Source: CAYQAJ01 sp964415245
GTDB taxonomy: Bacteria > Planctomycetota > Planctomycetia > Pirellulales > Pirellulaceae
Direction of reading: 5' to 3'
Length of the DNA: 18,652 bases
NCBI GenBank assembly: GCA_964415245.1
Contig: CAYQAJ010000082.1
Location: 1-18,652 of the forward strand
In this document: positions 7,735-14,440 of the stretch, piece by piece
How positions within the stretch are numbered: the stretch's first letter is position 1
Layout: every line of letters begins with the position of its first letter
The notes under the pieces: generated by a model
Seen by the model: the letters and a program-made list of their open reading frames with translations, nothing else
The model's database searches: none
Told to the model about the DNA's origin: nothing
Made by a program: the position numbers and the translations under genes

Positions 7735-8589
7735 ATGGCTCACGACAATTCCCACGCCCGAAGCACTCCCGACGCGTTCGAAGTCCGCGTTCTCCGCCAG
7801 GACGCGCCGGGCGGATCCAGCTATTGGGAGCGGCATCGGGTCGCCTACGAACCCGAGTTGAACGTCATCAGCGTGCTGCAGCGGATCGCCGCGCAGGCTA
7901 CCACGATCGACGGCAAGAAGGTCTCGCCCGTCGCCTGGGATTGCAACTGTCTGGAGGAAGTGTGCGGCGCCTGCACCATGCTCATTAACGGTCGCGTGCG
8001 GCAGGCCTGCTCGGCTCTGGTCGACCGGCTGCTGGAGCAGCGCCCGGGCGAGATCGAGCTGGCGCCCATGTCGAAGTTTCCCGTGGTGCGCGACTTGCTG
8101 GTCAACCGCTCGCGGCTGTTTCGCGCTTTGCAGAAAGTGAAGGCGTGGGTGCCGGTCGACGGCTACTACGACATGGGCCCGGGCCCGCGGCAATCGCGCA
8201 CCGAGCAGGAGCGGAGCTACCCGCTGAGCGAGTGCATGAGCTGCGGCTGTTGCCTGGAGGCCTGCCCGCAGTACACGCGGATCGATCCGCCCCGCCGCGA
8301 CGGCGAAACCGACGAAGAGTACCGCCGGCGCTCGAACCAGGAGTACGACGGCGGATTTCTGGGGGCGCACGCCATCAGCCAGGTGATGCTGCTCAATTCG
8401 AACCCCACGGGACAGATGAACGCGGCCGAACGGCTCGACGCGTTAACGGCCGAGGGAGGCATTCAGATGTGCGGCAACGCGCAGAACTGCGTCGCCGTGT
8501 GCCCCAAGAAGATCCCGCTCACCACTTCGATCGCCCGAGCCGGCCGCGCGGCGACGGTCCACGTGATCCGCAATTGGTTCGATCGCTGA
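7735..8589 (+). CDS. sdhB: Succinate dehydrogenase iron-sulfur subunit
   Basis: 284 residues carrying the three Fe-S clusters that link flavin to heme and quinone. The [2Fe-2S] ligands are C72, C77, C80 and C92 (NCLEEVCGAC...C). The [4Fe-4S] ligands are C167, C170, C173 and C256. The [3Fe-4S] ligands are C177, C246 and C252 (CMSCGCCLEACPQ and CGNAQNCVAVCPK). The ligand set is complete. The extra cysteines C70 and C172 lie next to ligands and are unlikely to bind a cluster. It is the third gene of sdhCAB, 44 bp after sdhA. The ATG at 7735 has no Shine-Dalgarno site, so translation may depend on coupling or on leaderless-type initiation as is common in this phylum (inference). Confidence 0.96.
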   Translation: MAHDNSHARSTPDAFEVRVLRQDAPGGSSYWERHRVAYEPELNVISVLQRIAAQATTIDGKKVSPVAWDCNCLEEVCGACTMLINGRVRQACSALVDRLLEQRPGEIELAPMSKFPVVRDLLVNRSRLFRALQKVKAWVPVDGYYDMGPGPRQSRTEQERSYPLSECMSCGCCLEACPQYTRIDPPRRDGETDEEYRRRSNQEYDGGFLGAHAISQVMLLNSNPTGQMNAAERLDALTAEGGIQMCGNAQNCVAVCPKKIPLTTSIARAGRAATVHVIRNWFDR

Positions 8590-8596
8590 CGCGGAG

Positions 8597-8659
8597 TTTT
8601 CAGTTTTCAGTCGGAGATCGAAACGGAGAACCTGGATCCTGGAACGTGGAACTTGGAAC
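8597..8659. repeat. Short heptamer repeats downstream of sdhB
   Basis: TTTTCAG occurs twice in tandem (8597-8610). Further on, four abutting heptamers CTGGATC, CTGGAAC, GTGGAAC and TTGGAAC (8632-8659) share the core TGGAAC with a variable first base. They are non-coding and sit directly before the nested palindrome at 8664. Confidence 0.55.
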
Positions 8660-8663
8660 CTAG

Positions 8664-8759
8664 AGCTTATCCAAAAACCGTCTCAGAGAAGGGGACAGGC
8701 ACATTTTGCTCCGCGGACTGCGCAAAATGAGCCAGTCCCCGACGGTTTTTGGATAAGCT
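8664..8759. mobile_element. 96-bp nested palindrome, REP/MITE-like
   Basis: Perfect 19-bp terminal inverted repeats AGCTTATCCAAAAACCGTC (8664-8682) and its complement (8741-8759) enclose a second inverted repeat: GGGGACAGGCACATTTTGC (8691-8709) pairs with 8722-8740 at 17 of 19 positions around a TCCGCGGA centre. The whole is flanked by the direct repeat CCTAG at 8659-8663 and 8760-8764, which fits a 5-bp target-site duplication. There is no open frame, so it would depend on a transposase encoded elsewhere. The inner motif GGGGACAGGCAC is of the type linked to REP-associated tyrosine transposases (known from other genomes; the link here is inference). It lies between convergent genes and may also act as a terminator for both. 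Confidence 0.65.
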
Positions 8760-8769
8760 CCTAGAACGA

Positions 8770-9432
8770 TCAGGGCTTGACCGCGTTCCACGTCCAGTGG
8801 CGGTCGCTGGTGGCTTGGATTGTATCGGGGGGAAAGCCGAGCGCCGTGATGAGCGCGCGGATTTCGTCCAGGGTTAACGCCGCCGCGAGCGAGTCGCTGA
8901 ACATTCTGCGCTGGTGCTCGTTGGCGTCGGTTGCGTAGGTTGCGACAAGCTGATCGAGTTGCTCGCGGCTGTCGGGCCGCATCAGATCGCGAAAGAACAG
9001 CCGGCTCACCGGTGCCGCGACGCGGACCGCCTCTTTGATCGCGTCAACGGGCTCGGGCAAGTGGTGCACGATGCTGTTGGACATAACGACCTGGAACACG
9101 CCGTCGGGGTAGGGGAGCTTCTTGGCGTCGGCTTGTTCCAGCCGGATGCGGCCGATGAGCCCGGCGATCTCGATGTTGTACCGCGCCAGATCGAGCATGT
9201 TCACGGCCATGTCGACCGCCACGACGCGGCAATCGGCGTGGCGGCGGCACAGCTCGACGGGAATCTGGGCGGTGCCGGTTCCCAGGTCGAGCACGTCGCC
9301 CAGCACGTCACCCGAGGCCAGCAGGTCGTCGACAAACCGCCGGTTCACCTCGGCGTGATCCATGGTGTCGTAGTCGGTGGCTTCTTCGAGTGTGTCCATC
9401 ACCTCGGGTTCGAGCATGCGTTGGAGCGTCAT
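8770..9432 (-). CDS. Class I SAM-dependent methyltransferase
   Basis: 220 residues with a Rossmann-type methyltransferase fold. Motif I is VLDLGTGTAQIP at 47-58. The acidic residue closing the ribose site is D74 in VVAVDM, an adenine-site acidic residue is D102 (QADA), and the motif IV region is VVMSNSIVHHLPEP at about 115-128. The N-terminus MLEPEVMDTLEEATDYDTMD is typical of small stand-alone methyltransferases of this kind. The acceptor cannot be deduced; a small molecule is likelier than nucleic acid because there is no extra binding domain. It is the second gene of an operon with the permease: only 3 bp separate the permease stop (9436-9438) from this ATG, and the ribosome site GGAGG lies inside the permease gene. 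Confidence 0.88.
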   Translation of the reverse strand: MTLQRMLEPEVMDTLEEATDYDTMDHAEVNRRFVDDLLASGDVLGDVLDLGTGTAQIPVELCRRHADCRVVAVDMAVNMLDLARYNIEIAGLIGRIRLEQADAKKLPYPDGVFQVVMSNSIVHHLPEPVDAIKEAVRVAAPVSRLFFRDLMRPDSREQLDQLVATYATDANEHQRRMFSDSLAAALTLDEIRALITALGFPPDTIQATSDRHWTWNAVKP

Positions 9433-9435
9433 GGT

Positions 9436-11241
9436 TCAATCCTCCGCGGACGGTATTTCGCGCGTCGGCGATGCATCGGCTCCGCTCCACCAGTGCCACA
9501 AGGCCCAGCCGAGCATGAGCGCGGCCATCACCACGTAACTGGCCGCGAGGTAGAGCGGAGTCTGCCCCGCCGCATTGTGCGGCAGATTCGCCGGCAGGTG
9601 CAGTGGGTTCACGAGTGGACTGCCCGGCATGGGAGAGTGGATGATGCCGAACAGGCTGCAAACTGCCGCCGTGCCCAGATAGCCCGCCGCCATCAAAAAG
9701 CGACGATCGATGATCGCCGCCAGCGCAGAAGCCCAGAGCAAACTGGTGACAATGAACCCGCCAGCCAGGATTCGTATCGTTTGCAGGTTCTTGCCCAGCG
9801 GTCCCTGGGGCTCGCCGACCGCGCCGGTGGCAGGATTGCCGGCAATTGCTTGAAGTTCCTTGCCTTTTTCGACCACGTCGTCGAGCGCGTCGCGCGCCTC
9901 CTGCTGCTTAAGGTAGTCGGCGTGCGTTTCCAACTGCGCGATAGCCGCATTCAGCCCGCTCACCTTGCCCGCGTACTGTCCTTGCACGTCGTCGACGAAG
10001 ATCATCACCAGCGCCGCCATGGCGGGCACGCAGCCCAATGCGATGGCCGCGTAGTGCCGCTTCACCGTGGCCTGGAAACTCTGCGCGGTGATCTCCAGTC
10101 CGATAAACACGAGAATCCCAAATACCGCCACCTTGGGAATGATGAGGTACAGGTAGCCGAAGTAGCCGATCAGCCCGGCTCCGCCCACGAACAGGGCAGT
10201 GGCTAACGTGTACGCAGCGCGACCGCCCATTGCCTTGTACGCCGGGTGGCCGATGTAGGGCGTGGTCTGGATCACGCCGCCGCAGAGTCCTGCCACGAGC
10301 GTGGCCAGCGCTTCGACGCCGATGATTCGCCCGGTGTTGTATTCGTCGCCGGCTGCGGCAGCGCTCTCGGTGCAATCAATGCCCCCCACCACCGTCGCCA
10401 GCGCGAACGGAATCACCAGCGGTAAGTACGTGAGCGAATCGCGGAGCGCCCCGAGCCACTGGAAGCGGAACACGTCGAGCCAGCCGGTTGGCGCCAGTGC
10501 CTCGTAGGGCTCGAATCCGAGCGGCGGCGGCTCGTGCCCCAGTGTGCCCGTCGCGAGCATCACGTAGTAGATGATGCCCCCCACCAGCAGCGCTCCCAGT
10601 GCGCCGGGAATGCGCCCGGGAAGGCGAATCCGCGCCACGAGCGTCGTCAGGATCACCGCCAGGGCGGCGAGTCCGGCCACGGGATAGTGCAGAATCTCCA
10701 AAAGGGGCAGAAAGCTGATCAGCACCAGCGCGATCGCCGCCAGCGAACCCAACAGGCCCGCTCGGGGAACAACGCGACGAACCCAATTGGCCCCCAGCGC
10801 ACAGACCAGCTTGAACAGGCCGCTGATTACGATGGCGCAGATGCCGATGTGCCACGTGTATACGGCTGCCTCATTCGGACCGAGCCCCAAACCGTGCTGG
10901 GCATGCAAGAACGCTGGGCCCAACACGAAGAACACCATGCCGATGGTGCTGGGCGTGTCGAGACCCAGCGGCATGGCGGTGATGGTGCCGCGACCGGTCC
11001 GCCGGGCCAGCGAGATGGCCATCCAGAAGAAGAGCAGGTCACCGACGACCACGCCGATGGCCGTGCCCGGCACCATGTGCTGCAAGGCAAAAATCGCAGG
11101 AAAACCGAACACGAGCTGCAACAGGCCGACGGTCAAGAGCAGATCGGCGATGTTGTCTAACATCAAGCCGAAGAAGGCGTTTACGTCGCCGGGGGCGGCC
11201 CATTGGTAACGCGCTATAGACACAGGCGATCGGCCGGGCAC
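9436..11241 (-). CDS. NCS2-like permease (xanthine/uracil permease type)
   Basis: 601 residues, an integral membrane protein with at least 12 hydrophobic segments. It resembles nucleobase:cation symporter-2/AzgA-type permeases: GDVNAFFGLMLDNIADLLL near the N-terminus, then ITAMPLGLDTPSTIGMVFF in place of the family's PFGINTP-type segment, and GGIDCTESAAAAGDEYNTGR followed by ATLVAGLCGGVIQTTPYIG, matching the conserved core with acidic and polar residues in half-helices. The substrate is unknown and need not be a nucleobase. A hydrophilic, coiled-coil-like segment at about 419-482 (LNAAIAQLETHADYLKQQ) splits the C-terminal TM helices and is unusual for the family. The start is GTG 11241; GTG 11223 is an alternative. 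Neither has a Shine-Dalgarno site, and both suit the promoter at 11268-11296. Confidence 0.85.
   Translation of the reverse strand: MPGRSPVSIARYQWAAPGDVNAFFGLMLDNIADLLLTVGLLQLVFGFPAIFALQHMVPGTAIGVVVGDLLFFWMAISLARRTGRGTITAMPLGLDTPSTIGMVFFVLGPAFLHAQHGLGLGPNEAAVYTWHIGICAIVISGLFKLVCALGANWVRRVVPRAGLLGSLAAIALVLISFLPLLEILHYPVAGLAALAVILTTLVARIRLPGRIPGALGALLVGGIIYYVMLATGTLGHEPPPLGFEPYEALAPTGWLDVFRFQWLGALRDSLTYLPLVIPFALATVVGGIDCTESAAAAGDEYNTGRIIGVEALATLVAGLCGGVIQTTPYIGHPAYKAMGGRAAYTLATALFVGGAGLIGYFGYLYLIIPKVAVFGILVFIGLEITAQSFQATVKRHYAAIALGCVPAMAALVMIFVDDVQGQYAGKVSGLNAAIAQLETHADYLKQQEARDALDDVVEKGKELQAIAGNPATGAVGEPQGPLGKNLQTIRILAGGFIVTSLLWASALAAIIDRRFLMAAGYLGTAAVCSLFGIIHSPMPGSPLVNPLHLPANLPHNAAGQTPLYLAASYVVMAALMLGWALWHWWSGADASPTREIPSAED
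9441..9445 (-). promoter_or_regulatory. Strong ribosome binding site of the methyltransferase
   Basis: GGAGG on the minus strand, 8 nt before the ATG at 9432 and inside the last codons of the permease gene. It fixes the start of the methyltransferase and implies translational coupling. It is one of the few clear Shine-Dalgarno sites in the window. Confidence 0.75.
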
Positions 11242-11267
11242 GGGTTTTGCGGCATTTGCGAGTGGTG

Positions 11268-11296
11268 AGTCTAAGGTGCTGTTATGGCAGTGTCAA
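11268..11296 (-). promoter_or_regulatory. Near-consensus sigma-70 promoter of the permease operon
   Basis: On the minus strand a perfect TTGACA (11291-11296) is followed after exactly 17 bp by TAGACT (11268-11273). The start of transcription would be near 11261, leaving a leader of about 20 nt to GTG 11241 or about 40 nt to GTG 11223. It is the best promoter match in the window. Confidence 0.6.
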
Positions 11297-11450
11297 TTTG
11301 CTACTGATCGACCGCAGTCGCGCGATTTGCACCGAAAGCCACCCCCAGGTGTGTCATTTCGCCACAAATCTGCCGTTGACCAAATCGTCGCTCCTGTACG
11401 ACAAAGGTGGTAGCATGGCCTGAGTGCCATTGGATCGACTTTTTGGGTTA

Positions 11451-11475
11451 GCCGCGACGCGAAGCGGAGCGCGGC
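11451..11475. repeat. Small GC-rich palindrome upstream of the sigma gene
   Basis: GCCGCG (11451-11456) and CGCGGC (11470-11475) flank a GC-rich centre, 50 bp before the ECF sigma start. It may be a dispersed planctomycete-type intergenic repeat or a 5' leader structure. Weak evidence. Confidence 0.3.
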
Positions 11476-11525
11476 ATGGGGGCTATCAGAGCGCGAACCG
11501 TTTCCGCCTCCTCACGTAGAAACCT

Positions 11526-12164
11526 ATGAAACTAGCGGCCACCGATAAACCGTTTCCGCGGAGCGAAGCCTCCACGGAGCAGTTCAGCGACGAGGAGTTG
11601 CTGCTGCGCTACCGGCGCACCGGGGATCGGCGGCTGTTTGAGGCGCTCGTGCGGCGGTATGAGCACGAGTTGTACAACTACCTGCGGCGGTACCTGGGCG
11701 ACAGCCAAGCGGCGGAAGACGCCTTCCAGGGCGCATTCCTGCAAGTTCATCTGAAGTGCGACCAGTTTGAGGAGGGGAGGAGTTTTCGACCCTGGCTGTA
11801 TACGATTGCCACGAACCGGGCCATCGACGCGCGCCGCAGCAATAAGCGGCACAAGATGGTCAGCCTCGACGGCAATCGAAGGGACCTCGAGTCGTTCCAG
11901 CTCGCGGATCTGCTGGTCGGCTCCGAACCCGATCCGCTCGAGAGAGTGTTGCAGGCGGAAGAAGAACGCCAGGTGCAGGAGGCCATGGACACACTGCCCG
12001 AGTTCCTCCGCTCGGCGCTCACGCTGGTTTATTTCCAGGGCTTGAAGTACCGCGAGGCGGCCGAGGTGCTCTCGGTGCCCGTGGGAACGGTAAAGAGTCG
12101 TGTACACACGGCGATCATGAAGCTCGCCGAGTTGTGGAAGGAGTCTTCTGCCAGGCCGCGCTAA
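11526..12164 (+). CDS. ECF-type RNA polymerase sigma factor
   Basis: 212 residues with the two-domain layout of extracytoplasmic-function sigma factors. Region 2 spans about 35-104 (EALVRRYEHELYNYLRRYLG, EDAFQGAFLQV, RPWLYTIATNRAIDARR). After a linker of about 45 residues, region 4 spans about 148-205, with the helix-turn-helix YREAAEVLSVPVGTVKSRVH. It would direct RNA polymerase to a small regulon; the target promoters cannot be inferred. It starts at ATG 11526 without a Shine-Dalgarno site. The adjacent downstream gene, 8 bp after the stop, encodes a membrane protein with an anti-sigma-like N-terminus, the usual arrangement for such pairs. Confidence 0.94.
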   Translation: MKLAATDKPFPRSEASTEQFSDEELLLRYRRTGDRRLFEALVRRYEHELYNYLRRYLGDSQAAEDAFQGAFLQVHLKCDQFEEGRSFRPWLYTIATNRAIDARRSNKRHKMVSLDGNRRDLESFQLADLLVGSEPDPLERVLQAEEERQVQEAMDTLPEFLRSALTLVYFQGLKYREAAEVLSVPVGTVKSRVHTAIMKLAELWKESSARPR

Positions 12165-12172
12165 CGATACCC

Positions 12173-13171
12173 ATGCAAGAACAATTGCTCGGCTATCTAT
12201 TGGGAGCCCTCGATCCCTTGGAGCACGAGGAAGTCGCAGAAGAGTTGCGGCGCGATCCTCGCCTGCGCGAGGAGTTGCGACTCCTCGAATCGCACGTGGA
12301 GCGAATCAAGGGTTTTCGTGTCGATCGTGCAGCGCCGCCCGATCTTGTCGAGCGCGTGTGCACGCACGTCGAAGCGCACGACCACCAATGCCAGGTCGCG
12401 TCGGCCGAGCGCAAGGCCTGGTCCGCGCCACGGGTGCGCGGCTGGACGGCGGCCGACGCATTGGTAGCGGCCGGTGTGCTGGTGGTCGGAGCGATCCTCA
12501 TTGTTCCCGCGGTAGCCAACAGCCGGTACCTGGCCCAATTGGCAGCGTGTCAAAACAACCTTCGGCAATTGGGAACCGCCCTGCACGAGTATAGCGAATT
12601 GCACGGCGGACAATTTCCTCAAGTGTCCGTGTACGGCAAAATGGCTGCGGCCGGATCATACGCACCCACGCTGGGGGATGCCGGTTTGGTAACCGAGTCG
12701 AAGGTGTTCCTGTGCCCGGCGTCCCCTCTGGCGCAGGACTTGGCCGATGGCGCTGCGCGGTGGGAGGTTCCCACCTGGCGTGAGTTGGAATCAGCGAACG
12801 GCAGGCGTTTCGAATTGCTGCGCGATTCGATGGGGGGTAGCTACGCCTACACGATCGGTTTTGTGTCGGACGGCGTTTACTATAGCACGCGCAACCTGGG
12901 CCGAAGCCATTTCCCCATCCTTGCCGACGCCCCGGCGGCCGTTGCCGCGGATATGCAAAGCCCCCATCATGGCGGCCACGGTCAGAACGTGCTGTTCGAG
13001 GATATGCACGTTTGCTTCGTGCGGGGGTGCACCGCCGAAGACTGCGACGACCACATCTTTCTGAACCGCGACGGCGTCGTGGAAGCGGGCCTCGACGAGG
13101 ACGACGCCGTGCTGGCCCCCAGCGGCGTTCCACCCTTTCCCGCCGACGCCGCGCGCTTGCTGTTCCGCTAG
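12173..13171 (+). CDS. Anti-sigma-like membrane protein with pseudopilin/DUF1559-like C-terminus
   Basis: 332 residues. The cytoplasmic N-terminus (1-90; LLGYLLGALDPLEHEEVAEE, then RDPRLREELRLLE) resembles anti-sigma domains that grip ECF sigma factors. It has no HxxxCxxC zinc motif, so it would belong to the zinc-free kind. One TM helix spans about 94-118. Directly after it, CQNNLRQLGTALHEYSELHGGQFP (from about 126) matches the stem following the helix in planctomycete pseudopilin-like DUF1559 proteins. Near the end, HHGGHGQNVLFEDMHVCFV (265-283) mirrors their C-terminal signature, with DM replacing the usual DG. Inference: the extracytoplasmic DUF1559-like part senses a signal and controls the sigma factor. 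The start is ATG 12173; a GTG at 12134 would overlap the sigma gene. Confidence 0.8.
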   Translation: MQEQLLGYLLGALDPLEHEEVAEELRRDPRLREELRLLESHVERIKGFRVDRAAPPDLVERVCTHVEAHDHQCQVASAERKAWSAPRVRGWTAADALVAAGVLVVGAILIVPAVANSRYLAQLAACQNNLRQLGTALHEYSELHGGQFPQVSVYGKMAAAGSYAPTLGDAGLVTESKVFLCPASPLAQDLADGAARWEVPTWRELESANGRRFELLRDSMGGSYAYTIGFVSDGVYYSTRNLGRSHFPILADAPAAVAADMQSPHHGGHGQNVLFEDMHVCFVRGCTAEDCDDHIFLNRDGVVEAGLDEDDAVLAPSGVPPFPADAARLLFR

Positions 13172-13582
13172 TCGCGACGGGCGAATTCCGCTCACCACCT
13201 TCCGCTCGATCTGCCGCTGGTGCCGCGCTCCCCGGGTCGGGCGGCGTGTTGCACGAGGGCAACATTGCTTCGTGCCAATCGTGGTGAATCGGCAGCACGC
13301 TGACCGAGCACTCTCCGACCGATGGCAGCGACCGCCGTCGCCGTAACGCGTTTCCGCTCTGTCGGTTGAAGCGCGACGCGGACCATTCTCTGCCTCGCCT
13401 AGCCGCCTCGGCACTCCCTTTGCGACCCTCACGGCACGGACAAACTTCTAGCCCGAACACCTCGTTCTGCCGGCCGGAGCGATTCCCGACGCCACGCGAA
13501 GCGAGAGCCCTCGTCCCCTCCGGGCTCTCGCTTCGCCGCCGTCGGAGTCGCCCTGGGAAGGATCGCAGTAGCGACTATCGTC
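13172..13582. other. 411-bp gene-free spacer
   Basis: No gene is supported; the long minus-strand frame across it is Arg-rich and antisense to the upstream gene. The only clear structure is a perfect 15-bp inverted repeat at 13496-13536. No convincing promoter for the next gene was seen. Confidence 0.6.
13496..13536. repeat. Perfect 15-bp stem-loop
   Basis: GCGAAGCGAGAGCCC (13496-13510) and its exact complement (13522-13536) enclose an 11-nt loop. No T-tract follows on either strand, so a classical intrinsic terminator is unlikely. It may be a dispersed REP-type hairpin or a leader structure 46 bp before the start at 13583. Confidence 0.6.
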
Positions 13583-14410
13583 ATGCACATTCGTGAGACG
13601 TTGGAACTGGGAGCCCTTGTTGCCGCTCACGGCGGCACGGTCATCGCCTGCCGTGATGGAATCTCCCAGAGCGGTCTGGAGCAATACTGGTGTGCCTCGC
13701 GAAGCCGGTTCGACTCCTGGACCAAGGCACTCAAGAATTACGACGCGCGGCTGCGGGCCGCCGACGCGGCCGCGCGGGCTCCGCTGTGGCGATCGATTCG
13801 CCCCACGTTGGAAGAAATCCTCACCGGTGAGCTCCTCACGCGAATCTGGACCGCCGTGGCCAACGCGCACGATCGAGCCCACGGACAGGCCGTTGCCGGT
13901 CCCGTGGCCCGCAGCGCGTTCGTCTCACACCTCGAAGCCCGGAATCGCGCGCTCAACGTGATAGTGTACGGGCAAGGCTTCAGCGTCGACGAAGCGGTGT
14001 CGCTGAACCGCATCCGCCGCCGCACCGAACGCTGGACCGACATGCTGCTGGGCTATCTGATCCAGCATTACGACGTGCGGGCCGTGGCGTTCGACGCGGG
14101 CCGCGTGCTCGACTTCGCCGAAAGCCTGCATCGCGACCAGGCTGGATCGTCGAGCCGGCCGGCATGGCAGCTTATCGTGTCGTCGCTGCGTTCGGCGTAT
14201 CAGTCCGACCTCTCCCCGATGAGCCCCAGTGGCCGATGGAACGAGCGAATCGTCGACAGCATTCTGTCGTGCTTCGACACGGTTCTCTTCGACTCGACGG
14301 GATTGCTACAGTCGCTGTGGATGCTTCGCGCGACGTGTGCCACCGACGGCACTCTGGCCCTGATCGATGACATGCTGGCCACGCAGTCGTCGGCCGATTC
14401 GCGTTCGTAG
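13583..14410 (+). CDS. Uncharacterised soluble protein
   Basis: 275 residues, not recognised. No signal peptide or TM segment is evident. The sequence is helix-rich with many charged residues: TKALKNYDARLRAADAAARA at about 47-66, HDRAHGQAV at about 96-104, LEARNRALNVIVYGQGFSVDE at about 117-137, RRRTERWTDMLLGYLIQHYD at about 145-164. The long stretch of codons with G/C in the third position supports a real gene. ATG 13583 is the first start in frame; GGAAGGA lies too far upstream (about 20 nt) to be a standard ribosome site. It converges on the methyltransferase gene with only 30 bp between the stop codons. Whether the two are functionally linked cannot be told. Confidence 0.65.
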   Translation: MHIRETLELGALVAAHGGTVIACRDGISQSGLEQYWCASRSRFDSWTKALKNYDARLRAADAAARAPLWRSIRPTLEEILTGELLTRIWTAVANAHDRAHGQAVAGPVARSAFVSHLEARNRALNVIVYGQGFSVDEAVSLNRIRRRTERWTDMLLGYLIQHYDVRAVAFDAGRVLDFAESLHRDQAGSSSRPAWQLIVSSLRSAYQSDLSPMSPSGRWNERIVDSILSCFDTVLFDSTGLLQSLWMLRATCATDGTLALIDDMLATQSSADSRS

Positions 14411-14440
14411 CATCTACGCTCGGCGCTGGGGCGGAGCGCG

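Noticed and set aside
8914..10206. Long plus-strand open frame (430 codons) opposite the methyltransferase and permease
   Set aside because: It spans two genes with firm family matches on the other strand and has no recognisable domain.
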